From positions 1-64,000 of the forward strand of contig NZ_BBJB01000048.1 in NCBI RefSeq assembly GCF_016584665.1: 64,000 nucleotides of DNA, given 5' to 3'. Each line of letters begins with the position of its first letter. Positions within the stretch are counted from its first letter, which is position 1. The position numbers and the translations under genes were made by a program. The stretch is from Pseudanabaena sp. lw0831. Lineage in GTDB: Bacteria > Cyanobacteriota > Cyanobacteriia > Pseudanabaenales > Pseudanabaenaceae. A model generated the notes under the pieces. That model did not search any database, was not told the DNA's origin, and saw nothing but the letters and a program-made list of their open reading frames with translations. This document shows positions 17,205 to 25,580 of this stretch, in pieces.

Positions 17205-19145
17205 TTAACTTGTGTCCATAACCACTCTAAATCCTAAAGTATCATGTTTATTTTCCTGCTCGGCTTGTCTACGAGATGATGAGCGACAATTGTGTTTGTC
17301 ATCAAACCAAGACCCCCCACAAATAACTCGGTAACAACTTTCTCCAGTTAGATTTCTAAACTCTTGATTAACATTCCAAATATCTTTACACCATTCCCAT
17401 ACATTGCCGTGCATATCGAAGAGACCAAAAGCATTAGCTACACGATAACAACCAACTAGTGTAGTCTGCTCAGGAGAATTTTTCTTTTTATCTCTATAAT
17501 TAGCTATGTCAGGCGTAATAGTTTCTCCAAAATGATATGGCGTTTTTGTGCCAGCACGGCAGGCATATTCCCACTCAAATTCACTTGGTAGGCGGTATTT
17601 CTTGCCAGTCTTTTTAGAGATTCTTTCGCAAAACTCTTCTGCCTCTAACCAAGAGATTCTTTCTACAGGAAAACTTCCGCCTTTGAAACGGGCAGGTTCT
17701 AGTTCTAATTCATATTTGATTTTAGGTAATTTTGCTACAGATTTCCATTGAGATTGTGTTACTAGATACTTACTCATCCAAAAAGATGGAATCAGGGTAT
17801 TGTTTTGATGATATTTATTGCCTTGATTTTGCGATAAATCCCCCACATCGTGCGATGTAGAACGAATAAGCACCATATCTAAGTATGTTTTCTCATCTAA
17901 TTTCTCTCTATAATACTCAGCATATTTGCGTTGCTGACTAATCTTTAATCCCTTAAGATTAACTTCAATGACTTCATAACTAAAATTTTTAGTGGAGTAA
18001 ACATTGTTGGCAAAAAATTCACCATTATCTAAATGTACTTCATCTGGATTAGTAACTGTTTGATCGATAATAAACCCTTCTTTTAATTCTGCATAAGGAT
18101 AGGTAACTGCATCTTGAATATCAATAATATCCTCATCTCGTAAGCCCAATATTTCTTGCAAATCCTTAAGATCTCGGTTAGTTTTTTCTGGTAATGGGAA
18201 CTGTTGTTGAACGGCTCTTTTTAGAGCTTTCCGATAGCGTTCTAGGTTTCTTAGACGGTTGCGATCTGGCTCCAAGACTTCATTCTCTATGGAAATTGCT
18301 ATCTCATCAGTTAACCTCCATTGATCTCGCCTCAGCTTTAAAATCTCCTGCCCTACAATGGAAACATCCCCATTTTCAACATATTTTTCCACTAAAAGTC
18401 GATACTCAAGTTTCATGTCAACCCTTGCCCTAGACAAAAGAATCTTAATCCCCTGCCTAATCCCATAAATCTCTGGCTTCATCGCAGGCTTAGCCGACTG
18501 CACATGACGCTTAGCATACTCATGCAACTCATCCGCCGAGATCATCCCATCCCCATCAGATTCCGCCGCCCCCGACTCAATCCCCTGCACAATGTAATTT
18601 GTATAGAGCGACAGTTCCCCCTCCTTATCCTCATAGGATTTTTGCGTCGCAGTCGAAGAAGTCAACACCACACTCCCCTCCACCTCAAGCTGTGGCTTCA
18701 GATTGATATCCACACTCTTAGCCAGCCAACCCTCCGCAAACGCCCCACTATAGCAACAGTCCAAAATCAAAACCTGCTGACGTTGATAGTGATGGTCGCG
18801 CATGATGCCCTGAATAAAACTAGCGGGAACGGAATTCGCCTTAAAAGTATCCTTACTCGTGCGGCGCGTTGCTAGATATAGGCGATCGCTATCGTCAGTA
18901 ATCCCATGCCCTGAAAAATAGAGCAAACCCAAATCGCCCTTTTGACAGCTTTGAAATAACAAATCAATCGCCGTTTGCATTGCCTCCAAATCAGGATCTA
19001 TCAGCGTCTTGACATCATCAAAAGCACCAAGCTCAGGACTTTGCAACACGCGCAACATCGCCGCCACATCCTTTGGTGCAGCCGCAAGGGGTGGCAAACC
19101 CGCCTCATACTGACTTACGCCAATCAGTAGAGCCTTCTTAGCCAT
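17205..19145 (-). CDS. Caspase-like (metacaspase) protease with C-terminal FGE-sulfatase/C-lectin domain
   Basis: I start at the ATG at 19145 (MAKKALLIGVSQYEAGLPPL), which overlaps the upstream stop codon by eight bases; upstream Met codons would read into that gene. The 646-residue protein has a caspase-like domain (~1-240) with catalytic His80 (YFSGHG) and Cys131 (LILDCCYSG). A helical linker (~250-360) contains DLKDLQEILGLRDEDIIDIQ, a motif shared with the FGE protein at the window end. The C-terminal ~230 residues are a formylglycine-generating-enzyme-like C-lectin fold ([44 protein letters not shown]). The FGE part probably binds ligands or proteins rather than acting as an enzyme. This is a predicted regulated-death or defence protease, inferred from family and neighbours. 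Confidence 0.9.
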   Translation of the reverse strand: MAKKALLIGVSQYEAGLPPLAAAPKDVAAMLRVLQSPELGAFDDVKTLIDPDLEAMQTAIDLLFQSCQKGDLGLLYFSGHGITDDSDRLYLATRRTSKDTFKANSVPASFIQGIMRDHHYQRQQVLILDCCYSGAFAEGWLAKSVDINLKPQLEVEGSVVLTSSTATQKSYEDKEGELSLYTNYIVQGIESGAAESDGDGMISADELHEYAKRHVQSAKPAMKPEIYGIRQGIKILLSRARVDMKLEYRLLVEKYVENGDVSIVGQEILKLRRDQWRLTDEIAISIENEVLEPDRNRLRNLERYRKALKRAVQQQFPLPEKTNRDLKDLQEILGLRDEDIIDIQDAVTYPYAELKEGFIIDQTVTNPDEVHLDNGEFFANNVYSTKNFSYEVIEVNLKGLKISQQRKYAEYYREKLDEKTYLDMVLIRSTSHDVGDLSQNQGNKYHQNNTLIPSFWMSKYLVTQSQWKSVAKLPKIKYELELEPARFKGGSFPVERISWLEAEEFCERISKKTGKKYRLPSEFEWEYACRAGTKTPYHFGETITPDIANYRDKKKNSPEQTTLVGCYRVANAFGLFDMHGNVWEWCKDIWNVNQEFRNLTGESCYRVICGGSWFDDKHNCRSSSRRQAEQENKHDTLGFRVVMDTS

Positions 19146-19536
19146 TGGCAACATCTCCACGCAAAGCAGCTTGCAAATCAATAGCCGCTTGTTTGGCTTG
19201 GGCGATCGCCTTTTCGCCACTGCCTTTAATCGTCACTTCGCGATCGCCGATCTTCACATGGACTTCGATCGGCTTTTCCCCAAACTTCTCACCGACAAAA
19301 TTAAAAAAGCCAATTACTTTGTCGAACTTAATCTCAGCCGTCAATGCCCCAACCAGTTTATCGATACCACCTTTAGTGCCTACTTCAGAGCTTAGATCGT
19401 CAGTACGCTCTACAGTTTCAGCATCGCCTTGCTCCCGTAGCTGCTTCAGCAATTTCTTAGCAAACTCTTGTCGTTCATACTCATCCAAACTGAGATCATC
19501 TAGCGCAAAAGTAACCTCAACTAAAGACTCGCTCAC
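19138..19536 (-). CDS. Small EACC1-like effector-associated protein
   Basis: This 132-residue protein uses a GTG start. It has acidic helical N-terminal sequence (LDEYERQEFAKKLLKQLREQ), a GTKGGIDKLVGALTAEIKFD helix, and a beta-rich end (IEVHVKIGDREVTIKGSGEK) followed by a final helix. This plan resembles the effector-associated constant component EACC1, which sits directly before effectors such as caspases in predicted bacterial conflict systems. The resemblance is by pattern, not by a search. Its stop overlaps the caspase start (ATGGCTAA), so the two are almost certainly translationally coupled and function together. Confidence 0.7.
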   Translation of the reverse strand: MSESLVEVTFALDDLSLDEYERQEFAKKLLKQLREQGDAETVERTDDLSSEVGTKGGIDKLVGALTAEIKFDKVIGFFNFVGEKFGEKPIEVHVKIGDREVTIKGSGEKAIAQAKQAAIDLQAALRGDVANG

Positions 19537-19687
19537 GATAAAAGCTCCAAAGATAATTTGCTAAAAACAACTATAAGCTAAAATCTAATCCTAAAGGTTG
19601 ATAAAACTCAAAATTTGCTACTGAGGCAGCGATCGCAATGCCATCAAAAATTATCAATGGCTTCAAATTTCAGTTTTACTCAAGCGA

Positions 19688-20074
19688 TCAAAACTCAATC
19701 TCTTGTTCGAGAATATCTAAAAGCTCATGAATGTTTAACGAATTACCTGAAACAACATTTTCCTCGGACTCAACATGAATATGATGCGGAAAGTTAGGCA
19801 AATTGGGGAAATGCGGCACATTATCCCAACGTTTGCGTAAGATAGCGCGATCGCAGTCCATCCACTGATAGCGATATCTAGTCGTTGAAACAACATTCTC
19901 CGTAATTTTAAAATACTCAGCAATTTCCAAAAAATCATCATTACTGAGCGTAACCCTTGCTCGAAAATAACCGCGATCGCCAAAATCTAGTTCTTCAATA
20001 ATTGTAAAAGCAGCGATAGCATTGCTGGCAATCAGCCTAGATTTAATATTTTCAAGATATTGACTAGCTTCCAT
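19688..20074 (-). CDS. tumE: TumE-family toxin (DUF6516)
   Basis: I choose the ATG at 20074 (MEASQYLENIKSRLI), five bases after the antitoxin stop; the longer frame upstream overlaps the antitoxin. The ~128-residue protein has the TumE pattern: LDFGDRGYFRARVTLSNDDF, LEIAEYFK, then YRYQWMD, LRKRWDN and the PHHIHV motif near the C-terminus. TumE is the toxin of a type II toxin-antitoxin pair common in cyanobacteria. The HxH near the end is a likely functional motif. The symbol is given by family recognition. Confidence 0.82.
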   Translation of the reverse strand: MEASQYLENIKSRLIASNAIAAFTIIEELDFGDRGYFRARVTLSNDDFLEIAEYFKITENVVSTTRYRYQWMDCDRAILRKRWDNVPHFPNLPNFPHHIHVESEENVVSGNSLNIHELLDILEQEIEF

Positions 20075-20079
20075 AATGA

Positions 20080-20397
20080 TTATTGTCTTTTTGGCTGTAA
20101 CACCTGCAAACGCTCTTGAACAGATTGCCAAAGCTCATAAATAACACCCCATTCAAAATAATCCATCTCATCACCTAAACTACCCTCACTAAATCTTTGA
20201 TAGAAAATCTCTGAAGGTATTTGATATTGAAGTTCATAAGCCTGTAATTTTGATTGAAGTTCAGAAGCTTGCTTGAGAGTATTTGCTCTTTCTAGCTCGA
20301 TGATTTTGGTAAGAGCGCGATCAATTAAGCTACTACGATAGCCTTTTAAATAGAGAGAATCAAGAATTTGCAAGGGTTCAGAAATTTGGACAATCAT
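20080..20397 (-). CDS. tumA: TumA-family antitoxin
   Basis: This 105-residue helical protein (SSLIDRALTKIIELERANTL, ASELQSKLQAYELQYQIPSE, FYQRFSEGSLGDEMDYFEW) matches the TumA antitoxin pattern, in which an N-terminal hydrophobic helix is followed by a coiled coil and an acidic FxEWGxxYE-like segment (FEWGVIYEL). It directly precedes and is coupled with the TumE gene. Such antitoxins neutralise the partner toxin by direct binding and often repress their own operon. Confidence 0.8.
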   Translation of the reverse strand: MIVQISEPLQILDSLYLKGYRSSLIDRALTKIIELERANTLKQASELQSKLQAYELQYQIPSEIFYQRFSEGSLGDEMDYFEWGVIYELWQSVQERLQVLQPKRQ

Positions 20398-20471
20398 AAG
20401 TTCTATCTCGTGAATTGTTGGTTTAGTCGTGCAAGTCTGATTTATTTTCGCATAAAAACCTTTTTAATTCC

Positions 20472-23400
20472 TTAATCCATAATCGCACTCTTATTTAAAG
20501 CAATAAGCTGCTTGAACTTGTCGTTGTCTAGCTCCGTGAGCCAAGACTCATCGGCTCCGACGATCGCACCCGCGAGTTTCTTTTTGTCCTCAATCATTTG
20601 ATCGATACGCTCCTCTAGGGAACCGATGGTGATGAATTTATGGACAAAAACATTTTTCTTTTGACCGATCCGAAAGGCGCGATCGGTGGCTTGGTCTTCA
20701 ACGGCGGGATTCCACCAGCGATCGAAGTGGAAGACGTGATTTGCTTTAGTGAGGGTGATGCCGACACCGCCAGCCTTGAGCGAAAGAATAAATACCGAAG
20801 GCTCGGTTTCAGGATCTTGGAACTCGGTAATCATACGTTCGCGTTTATCGCGATTTGTGCCGCCGTGAATGTAGTAGGTGTTGTAATGCAGCTTTTGACG
20901 AACGTACTTTTCTAGAGCATCACCAATCTCGGTAAATTGTGTAAAGATTAACAGGCTTTCTCCTTCGGAAATTACTTCCTCCATCATCTCGGATAAACGG
21001 CTAAGCTTATGCGATCGCTCGGTTGTGAAGTCACAACCATCTTGTAAAAATTGACGCGGATGATTACAAATTTGCTTAAGTTTCAGCAATGTCGAAAGAA
21101 TTAAACCCTTACGTTGAATTCCTTCAACTTCATTGAGTTGTTTTTCCACATCCCTCACAACTACTTCATAAAGCGAGGCTTGTTCCTTGGTGAGGTTGGT
21201 ATAGAGCTTTTGTTCGATTTTATCGGGCAGGTCTTTAATGATCGATTGATCGGTTTTGATTCGCCTGAGAATAAATGGCTCGACCAGTTTCTTTAATACA
21301 CCTGCTTGAATTTGATCGTTATTTTTTTGAATTGGTGTTTCAAAAGATTTTTTAAACTGCGCTTCTTTACCCAAGTAGTTGGGATTTAGGAAGTTAAAAA
21401 TTGACCATAAATCTAACAGACGATTCTCAACGGGTGTACCTGTGAGGGCAAGGCGGTGCTTGGCTTCGAGTTTAAGGATTGCTTTGGTTTGAGCAGCTTT
21501 GGGATTTTTGATGTTTTGGGCTTCATCAATCACAATCCGATGCCAGTTTATGCCACTAAATAGAGCTTCATCTTTGCGAATAAGAGTGAAGGAAGTAATA
21601 ATCAAATCATGGGTTTGATAGACATCTTGAAAAGCAGAAGCATCTTGTAGGCGATCGCTACCGTGATGGACAATCGCTCGTAAGTGCGGCGCAAACTTCT
21701 CGATTTCCTTTTGCCAGTTACCGACAACGGAAGTGGGGGCAATCAGTAACGTGGGCGGGATCTCATTCACCGCTTCAAAGGCAGGAAGAGCTTTCTTGGA
21801 TTTCGCCGTTTTTGTTGATTTTTTGGCTTTAGTCGGCTCGGTATCTTCACCAATTGCGGCTCGCTCATTCACCAATCTGGCAATAATCTGAACAGTCTTA
21901 CCCAAACCCATGTCATCGGCTAGACAACCATTTAAGCCCAGACTTTCTAAATATTGCAACCATGCCACGCCGCGTTTTTGATATTCGCGCAGAGTTCCCT
22001 TTAGTTGAGGTGGATTCTCAATTGGTTCAAATTGTTGCTTATCCTGTAACTTTGATAGCATTTCTGCAAGGGTGCTGTTGCGATCGACTTCCCAATCAGG
22101 ATCGGTGGCAGTTAACTTCATCAGGTCAATCAGACTCATTGCCGATGTGCCTTGTCCCTGCTTTTGCCAGAAGGTGAGCATCTCCTGCATTTTGTCGAGA
22201 TCAAGTTCAATCCATTCGCCGCGAAATTTGACTAACGGTGTTTTCGCATTAACTAGCTGTTCCCATTCCTGAGTCGAGATGCTTTCATCACCGATCGCTA
22301 ATTCGTACTGATATTCCACAAGCTGATCGAAACCAAAGTAGCTCTTAGCTTGAGTTTTAGAACTTGCTGCACTTTTGCTAGAACCTTTCAGTTTTATTTT
22401 TGCCCTGCGTCGTCCCGCAGGAGTCCACAAAGCAGGGACAACCACTTTGTAGCCAGCATCTTCTAAAACCCAAGCTGATTCCTTCAGAAATTCAAAGGCT
22501 TGGTCAAGATCGAGACTTAACCCAATCGGGCGATCGGTTTCTAACCCTTGCCAAACTGGATTATAAATTCTGGCGGCATAGCCAAGATTTAATAAGAGAT
22601 TCTGCTCAAACTCTTTGCCAAATTGTTTTTCCATCGCTTTCTTTTTGGCTGCCGTCATTGTCCAATAATCGGCTAGTGGCAATTTCAGCGATGGATCTTG
22701 TTTAGGAGCAACTTGAAATAGCAGTTGCCAAGGTTCTTGCTCTTCTACAGGTGCTTGGAGTTGAAAACAAAGATAAAAAGCAGAATCCGATTGGGTGCGA
22801 ATAATTTTTTGTCGCCATGCTTGCCATTGTTGGTACTCTTCCAATGCTGCATCATTAGCAATCATTGGATCGCCAAAGCGATCATCAGAAAAATCCAAAC
22901 CTTTGTGCAGTAAAGAATCAAATACTTGCTTATCAAATTGGGCAGTGGATGGTGTGTGGGTAATAATATTATGCAGCAATGATTCTGAGAAATGCTGTAA
23001 CAAGGTGCGGCGATCGCTAAATAATAGTTGTCCCGCAGGTTCACTAAATCCTGAAACACAGGCTAGCGACATATACTCCACATACTGCTGTAACTCTTCT
23101 TCATATTTCTCAAAAACAATCTCCCAAGCTGGATAAATCTCAAATTTTGGCGCTTGATTGGTTTCTTTTTTAGGTTTCGCAGAAGTTTTTGCCGCAGTTT
23201 TTGCAGTGGTTTTCGTGGATTTTGTCGCTTTAACCTCAAGTTCTCGATATTTAAAGGCAGGAATATATTGATCCTTGAGAATAATTTGTTTAAAGGCTTG
23301 GGTGTAGTGATACCAAAACAGTAAATCTGAACCTAATTGCACCTCAGCAAGATTGTTAATCGCAATAAAATGTAAGTCATTCAGCAATTTGACAACGTTA

Positions 23401-23858
23401 ATTGCTCTGCGATAATTATTAAAACCATTGCTTTTGACAGGCGTAGTAACTTGATAACAGTCAATTTGCCAGTACTCTAGCTCAAAACTTTCAGGACTCT
23501 CAATTTCTAAATATCTTGCTGATTCTAGAGAGGGCAATGGCTGCTTCTCAATTGTGGGCAATAAAAAATATTTCGGGAAGACAATCTGCTCCTTGCTGGA
23601 TCTCTGATTAGCTGATTCCTGTAGAAGATCATCTTTAATGGCAAGATCGTTATAGAGAAATGACTTTAATTCTAGCTCAGCCATACTAGGAGGATGTTTT
23701 GTGGATAAATCCTCAGATGCTTTTGCGGCTTTGGACGATTTGCGTTTAGGTTTGGCGATCGCCTTTGCTTCGGTTGTCTCTACCCAAACATAAAAATTGC
23801 CAGTTTGGATAAAGTCACTGCTATGATCGGGAATCCAAGTACCATGCAGGATTTTCAT
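20472..23858 (-). CDS. SNF2-family DEAD/DEAH helicase
   Basis: The 1128-residue protein has a long N-terminal region typical of cyanobacterial/bacterial SNF2 proteins (HGTWIPDHSS at the start, a middle DUF3670-like region), Lys/Ala-rich disordered inserts, and a complete SNF2 motor at ~630-1110. Visible motifs are I (LADDMGLGKTVQIIARL), II (VIDEAQNIKN), III (LTGTPVENRLLDLWSIFNFL), V (SLKAGGVGITLTKANHV) and VI (QATDRAFRIGQKKNV). It is a double-stranded DNA translocase acting on protein-DNA complexes. A likely partner is the SWIM protein at 14118. The start ATG at 23858 matches family starts. It is full length. Confidence 0.93.
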   Translation of the reverse strand: MKILHGTWIPDHSSDFIQTGNFYVWVETTEAKAIAKPKRKSSKAAKASEDLSTKHPPSMAELELKSFLYNDLAIKDDLLQESANQRSSKEQIVFPKYFLLPTIEKQPLPSLESARYLEIESPESFELEYWQIDCYQVTTPVKSNGFNNYRRAINVVKLLNDLHFIAINNLAEVQLGSDLLFWYHYTQAFKQIILKDQYIPAFKYRELEVKATKSTKTTAKTAAKTSAKPKKETNQAPKFEIYPAWEIVFEKYEEELQQYVEYMSLACVSGFSEPAGQLLFSDRRTLLQHFSESLLHNIITHTPSTAQFDKQVFDSLLHKGLDFSDDRFGDPMIANDAALEEYQQWQAWRQKIIRTQSDSAFYLCFQLQAPVEEQEPWQLLFQVAPKQDPSLKLPLADYWTMTAAKKKAMEKQFGKEFEQNLLLNLGYAARIYNPVWQGLETDRPIGLSLDLDQAFEFLKESAWVLEDAGYKVVVPALWTPAGRRRAKIKLKGSSKSAASSKTQAKSYFGFDQLVEYQYELAIGDESISTQEWEQLVNAKTPLVKFRGEWIELDLDKMQEMLTFWQKQGQGTSAMSLIDLMKLTATDPDWEVDRNSTLAEMLSKLQDKQQFEPIENPPQLKGTLREYQKRGVAWLQYLESLGLNGCLADDMGLGKTVQIIARLVNERAAIGEDTEPTKAKKSTKTAKSKKALPAFEAVNEIPPTLLIAPTSVVGNWQKEIEKFAPHLRAIVHHGSDRLQDASAFQDVYQTHDLIITSFTLIRKDEALFSGINWHRIVIDEAQNIKNPKAAQTKAILKLEAKHRLALTGTPVENRLLDLWSIFNFLNPNYLGKEAQFKKSFETPIQKNNDQIQAGVLKKLVEPFILRRIKTDQSIIKDLPDKIEQKLYTNLTKEQASLYEVVVRDVEKQLNEVEGIQRKGLILSTLLKLKQICNHPRQFLQDGCDFTTERSHKLSRLSEMMEEVISEGESLLIFTQFTEIGDALEKYVRQKLHYNTYYIHGGTNRDKRERMITEFQDPETEPSVFILSLKAGGVGITLTKANHVFHFDRWWNPAVEDQATDRAFRIGQKKNVFVHKFITIGSLEERIDQMIEDKKKLAGAIVGADESWLTELDNDKFKQLIALNKSAIMD

Positions 23859-23915
23859 AAAATTTCTCGGTTCGGCTGATGCAAACTATCCAGTCAAATA
23901 TATACCGATATGAGA

Positions 23916-24022
23916 TTAAGTAGCTAGGTGCAATTAAATATAAAACCGCAAAACCTGTAGTGCACGCGCAGCGTGCGCTACAGGTTTTGACTTGGGGGTT
24001 TTAATTATGCCTATCTACTTAA
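23916..24022. repeat. Small element with matching inverted ends around a palindrome
   Basis: Left end TTAAGTAGCTAGGTGCAATT and right end (reverse complement) TTAAGTAGATAGGCATAATT bracket a hairpin whose arms carry AAAACCTGTAG and a GTGCACGCGCAGCGTGCGC apex. The pairing of ends and the reuse of the same ends elsewhere in the window suggest a non-autonomous mobile element. Confidence 0.75.
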
Positions 24023-24071
24023 ATAGTTTATGAGAGTGTGACCCTCTGGGTCATACTCTCATAAACTATTT
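24020..24071. terminator. Palindrome downstream of thioredoxin gene
   Basis: Arms AAATAGTTTATGAGAGT pair across a CCCTCTGGG apex. It lies just 3' of the minus-strand thioredoxin gene and probably ends its transcript. Confidence 0.6.
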
Positions 24072-24078
24072 AGGGATG

Positions 24079-24402
24079 TTATAGATATTTCTCAAGAGTT
24101 GTACTAAATTCTGCGTAGGTCTTGACTCCGATCATTGTTTCTACTAATTCTCCTGACTTAAAGAATAGAACCGCAGGAATACTCTTTAATCCAAATTCCT
24201 TGGCTAAGGGTTTATTCCCATCAATGTCTAATTTCATCACTGAAGCGCGATCGCTATAATTTTCCGCCAATTGATCGATAAATGGAGCAATTACCTTACA
24301 GGGACCACACCAAGTTGCGGTGCAGTCAACGACGAGTAAAGATGTCTGTTTGCGTAGGGTTTCAAATTCTGCTTGGTCTTGAATAAAAATTGCTGTACTC
24401 AT
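24079..24402 (-). CDS. Thioredoxin
   Basis: The 107-residue protein is a single thioredoxin fold with the WCGPC redox site at residues 31-35, the buried Asp26 in VVDCTATW, and the cis-Pro segment LKSIPAVLFFKSGE. It reduces protein disulfides in the cytoplasm using thioredoxin reductase. It differs from the canonical m-type in its start (MSTAIFIQDQAEFETLRKQT), so I do not assign a subtype. It appears to be a single-gene transcript. Confidence 0.95.
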   Translation of the reverse strand: MSTAIFIQDQAEFETLRKQTSLLVVDCTATWCGPCKVIAPFIDQLAENYSDRASVMKLDIDGNKPLAKEFGLKSIPAVLFFKSGELVETMIGVKTYAEFSTTLEKYL

Positions 24403-24853
24403 ATTTGTTTTTTTACTGTTTTTAAGTGGAAATTAAGTTTAATTTGAGTTCGATATAGCCATTAGCATTGTGCAAAGCGCGACACTAATGACTACAAATG
24501 ATTGCGATCGATCAGCGATCGCAATCATTTGTAGCTTTGAACTGACGTAAATTAGTCTGTAATTGATAGCAGGAATACTACACAAGTTCTAACAACCGTG
24601 ACATCATACACCGATATATTGCTATCGACAGCTTGATTAACATCAATCCCAAAGATGAAGGGTGACGCGGAGCGTCGCCCTTCATCTTTGGGGGGCTTTG
24701 CGAAAATGGAGATAACTATTTTAGGCTTAATTCCTGAATAGATAAGTTTTGTTCTGTAGTCAATCAATTCACGCATTAGCTCAAACATGATTCTGTAATC
24801 GTAGAGAAGTAGAAACTAATCGAAGACAAGATACTCCTTGGAGATTTCAGACT
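24403..24853. other. Intergenic region with two palindromes, no convincing gene
   Basis: The stretch holds a hairpin at 24492-24534 (arms CTACAAATGATTGCGATCG, with HIP1-type sequence) and one at 24648-24693 (arms CCAAAGATGAAGGG around an ACGCGGAGCGT apex). A minus-strand open frame of 78 codons at 24552-24788 runs through the second palindrome and resembles no known protein, so I do not call it. Confidence 0.6.
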
Positions 24854-25435
24854 ATGCAAAAACTTATCCTAAGCTTCCTTTTTACAGCGTTTTCGATCGC
24901 GATCGCCTCCACCACATCAGTCACATCAGTCAAGGCTCAAACTATGGGTGAGTACTTAGATGAGACAACTCCCCAAGTAGTCGAAAAGATTGCTGGCAAT
25001 ATTGTCACGTTCAAAAATGCTACGGGAGAATCACACAATTACTATGTTCCTAATTGGATGTTTGACAAATACAACCTCAAAGTAGGCACTTCAGCTAATC
25101 TCTACAATCGCAACGTGACTCAGGGAATCTATCGCGATCTGCATGTCAACAATCGCTATATAGACATAGTAAGTAAAGGGTTGCCTGAAAACATGGGTGC
25201 TTTTGCGCTTCATGATATTCGCAGACATTGTATAGTTTCTGAAGGTCTTGCTACTGAAGATTTATATTCAGGCAAAAGGGTTTGGTTTAAGACTGAGGGC
25301 TGCCCCTCAACCATTCCTATCGTAGGAGCGATGTCATTTTATCAATCCAAACCGATTGCATCTGTAGAAAAAAGCGATCGCGATGCAGCTTTACCTTCTA
25401 CAACACCAGAAGTTGACTCCAATCAAATTAGATAG
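24854..25435 (+). CDS. Secreted protein of unknown function
   Basis: This 193-residue protein begins with a clear signal peptide (MQKLILSFLFTAFSIAIAST) with a probable Ala-Gln cleavage near residue 29 (VKAQ|TMG). The mature part has a beta-rich core (VEKIAGNIVTFKNATGESHN, VPNWMFDKYNLKVGTSANLY) and two cysteines (RRHCIVSEG, TEGCPST) that could form a disulfide. It ends in a polar tail. The protein should be periplasmic or lumenal. I recognise no family. It stands alone between the thioredoxin gene and a strong hairpin. Confidence 0.75.
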   Translation: MQKLILSFLFTAFSIAIASTTSVTSVKAQTMGEYLDETTPQVVEKIAGNIVTFKNATGESHNYYVPNWMFDKYNLKVGTSANLYNRNVTQGIYRDLHVNNRYIDIVSKGLPENMGAFALHDIRRHCIVSEGLATEDLYSGKRVWFKTEGCPSTIPIVGAMSFYQSKPIASVEKSDRDAALPSTTPEVDSNQIR

Positions 25436-25465
25436 AAATCCTATAACTGTTACAGTTTAGGCAAA

Positions 25466-25524
25466 TTAAAACCCAAAAAGTAAATAGCGGCGCAAAGCGC
25501 CGCTATTTACTTTTTGGGTTTTAA
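25466..25524. terminator. Perfect 28-bp-arm hairpin, loop AAA
   Basis: A perfect inverted repeat (outer arms TTAAAACCC, apex GGCGCAAAGCGCC) lies between the convergent secreted-protein and usher genes. A second short hairpin (CCTCAAAATGG... CCATTTTGAGG) follows at 25527-25553. Probably a bidirectional terminator. Confidence 0.75.
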
Positions 25525-25580
25525 TCCCTCAAAATGGCAACGCCATTTTGAGGATTGGTACAAATAGAGAGGCAATAAGA

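Noticed and set aside
19146-19220. Longer start for the caspase gene
   Set aside because: It would read within the EACC1-like gene; ATG 19145 overlaps that stop codon by 8 bases and starts the family motif.
24552-24788. 78-codon minus-strand ORF
   Set aside because: It runs through a palindrome, has no recognisable domain, and lies in a gene-free stretch of repeats.
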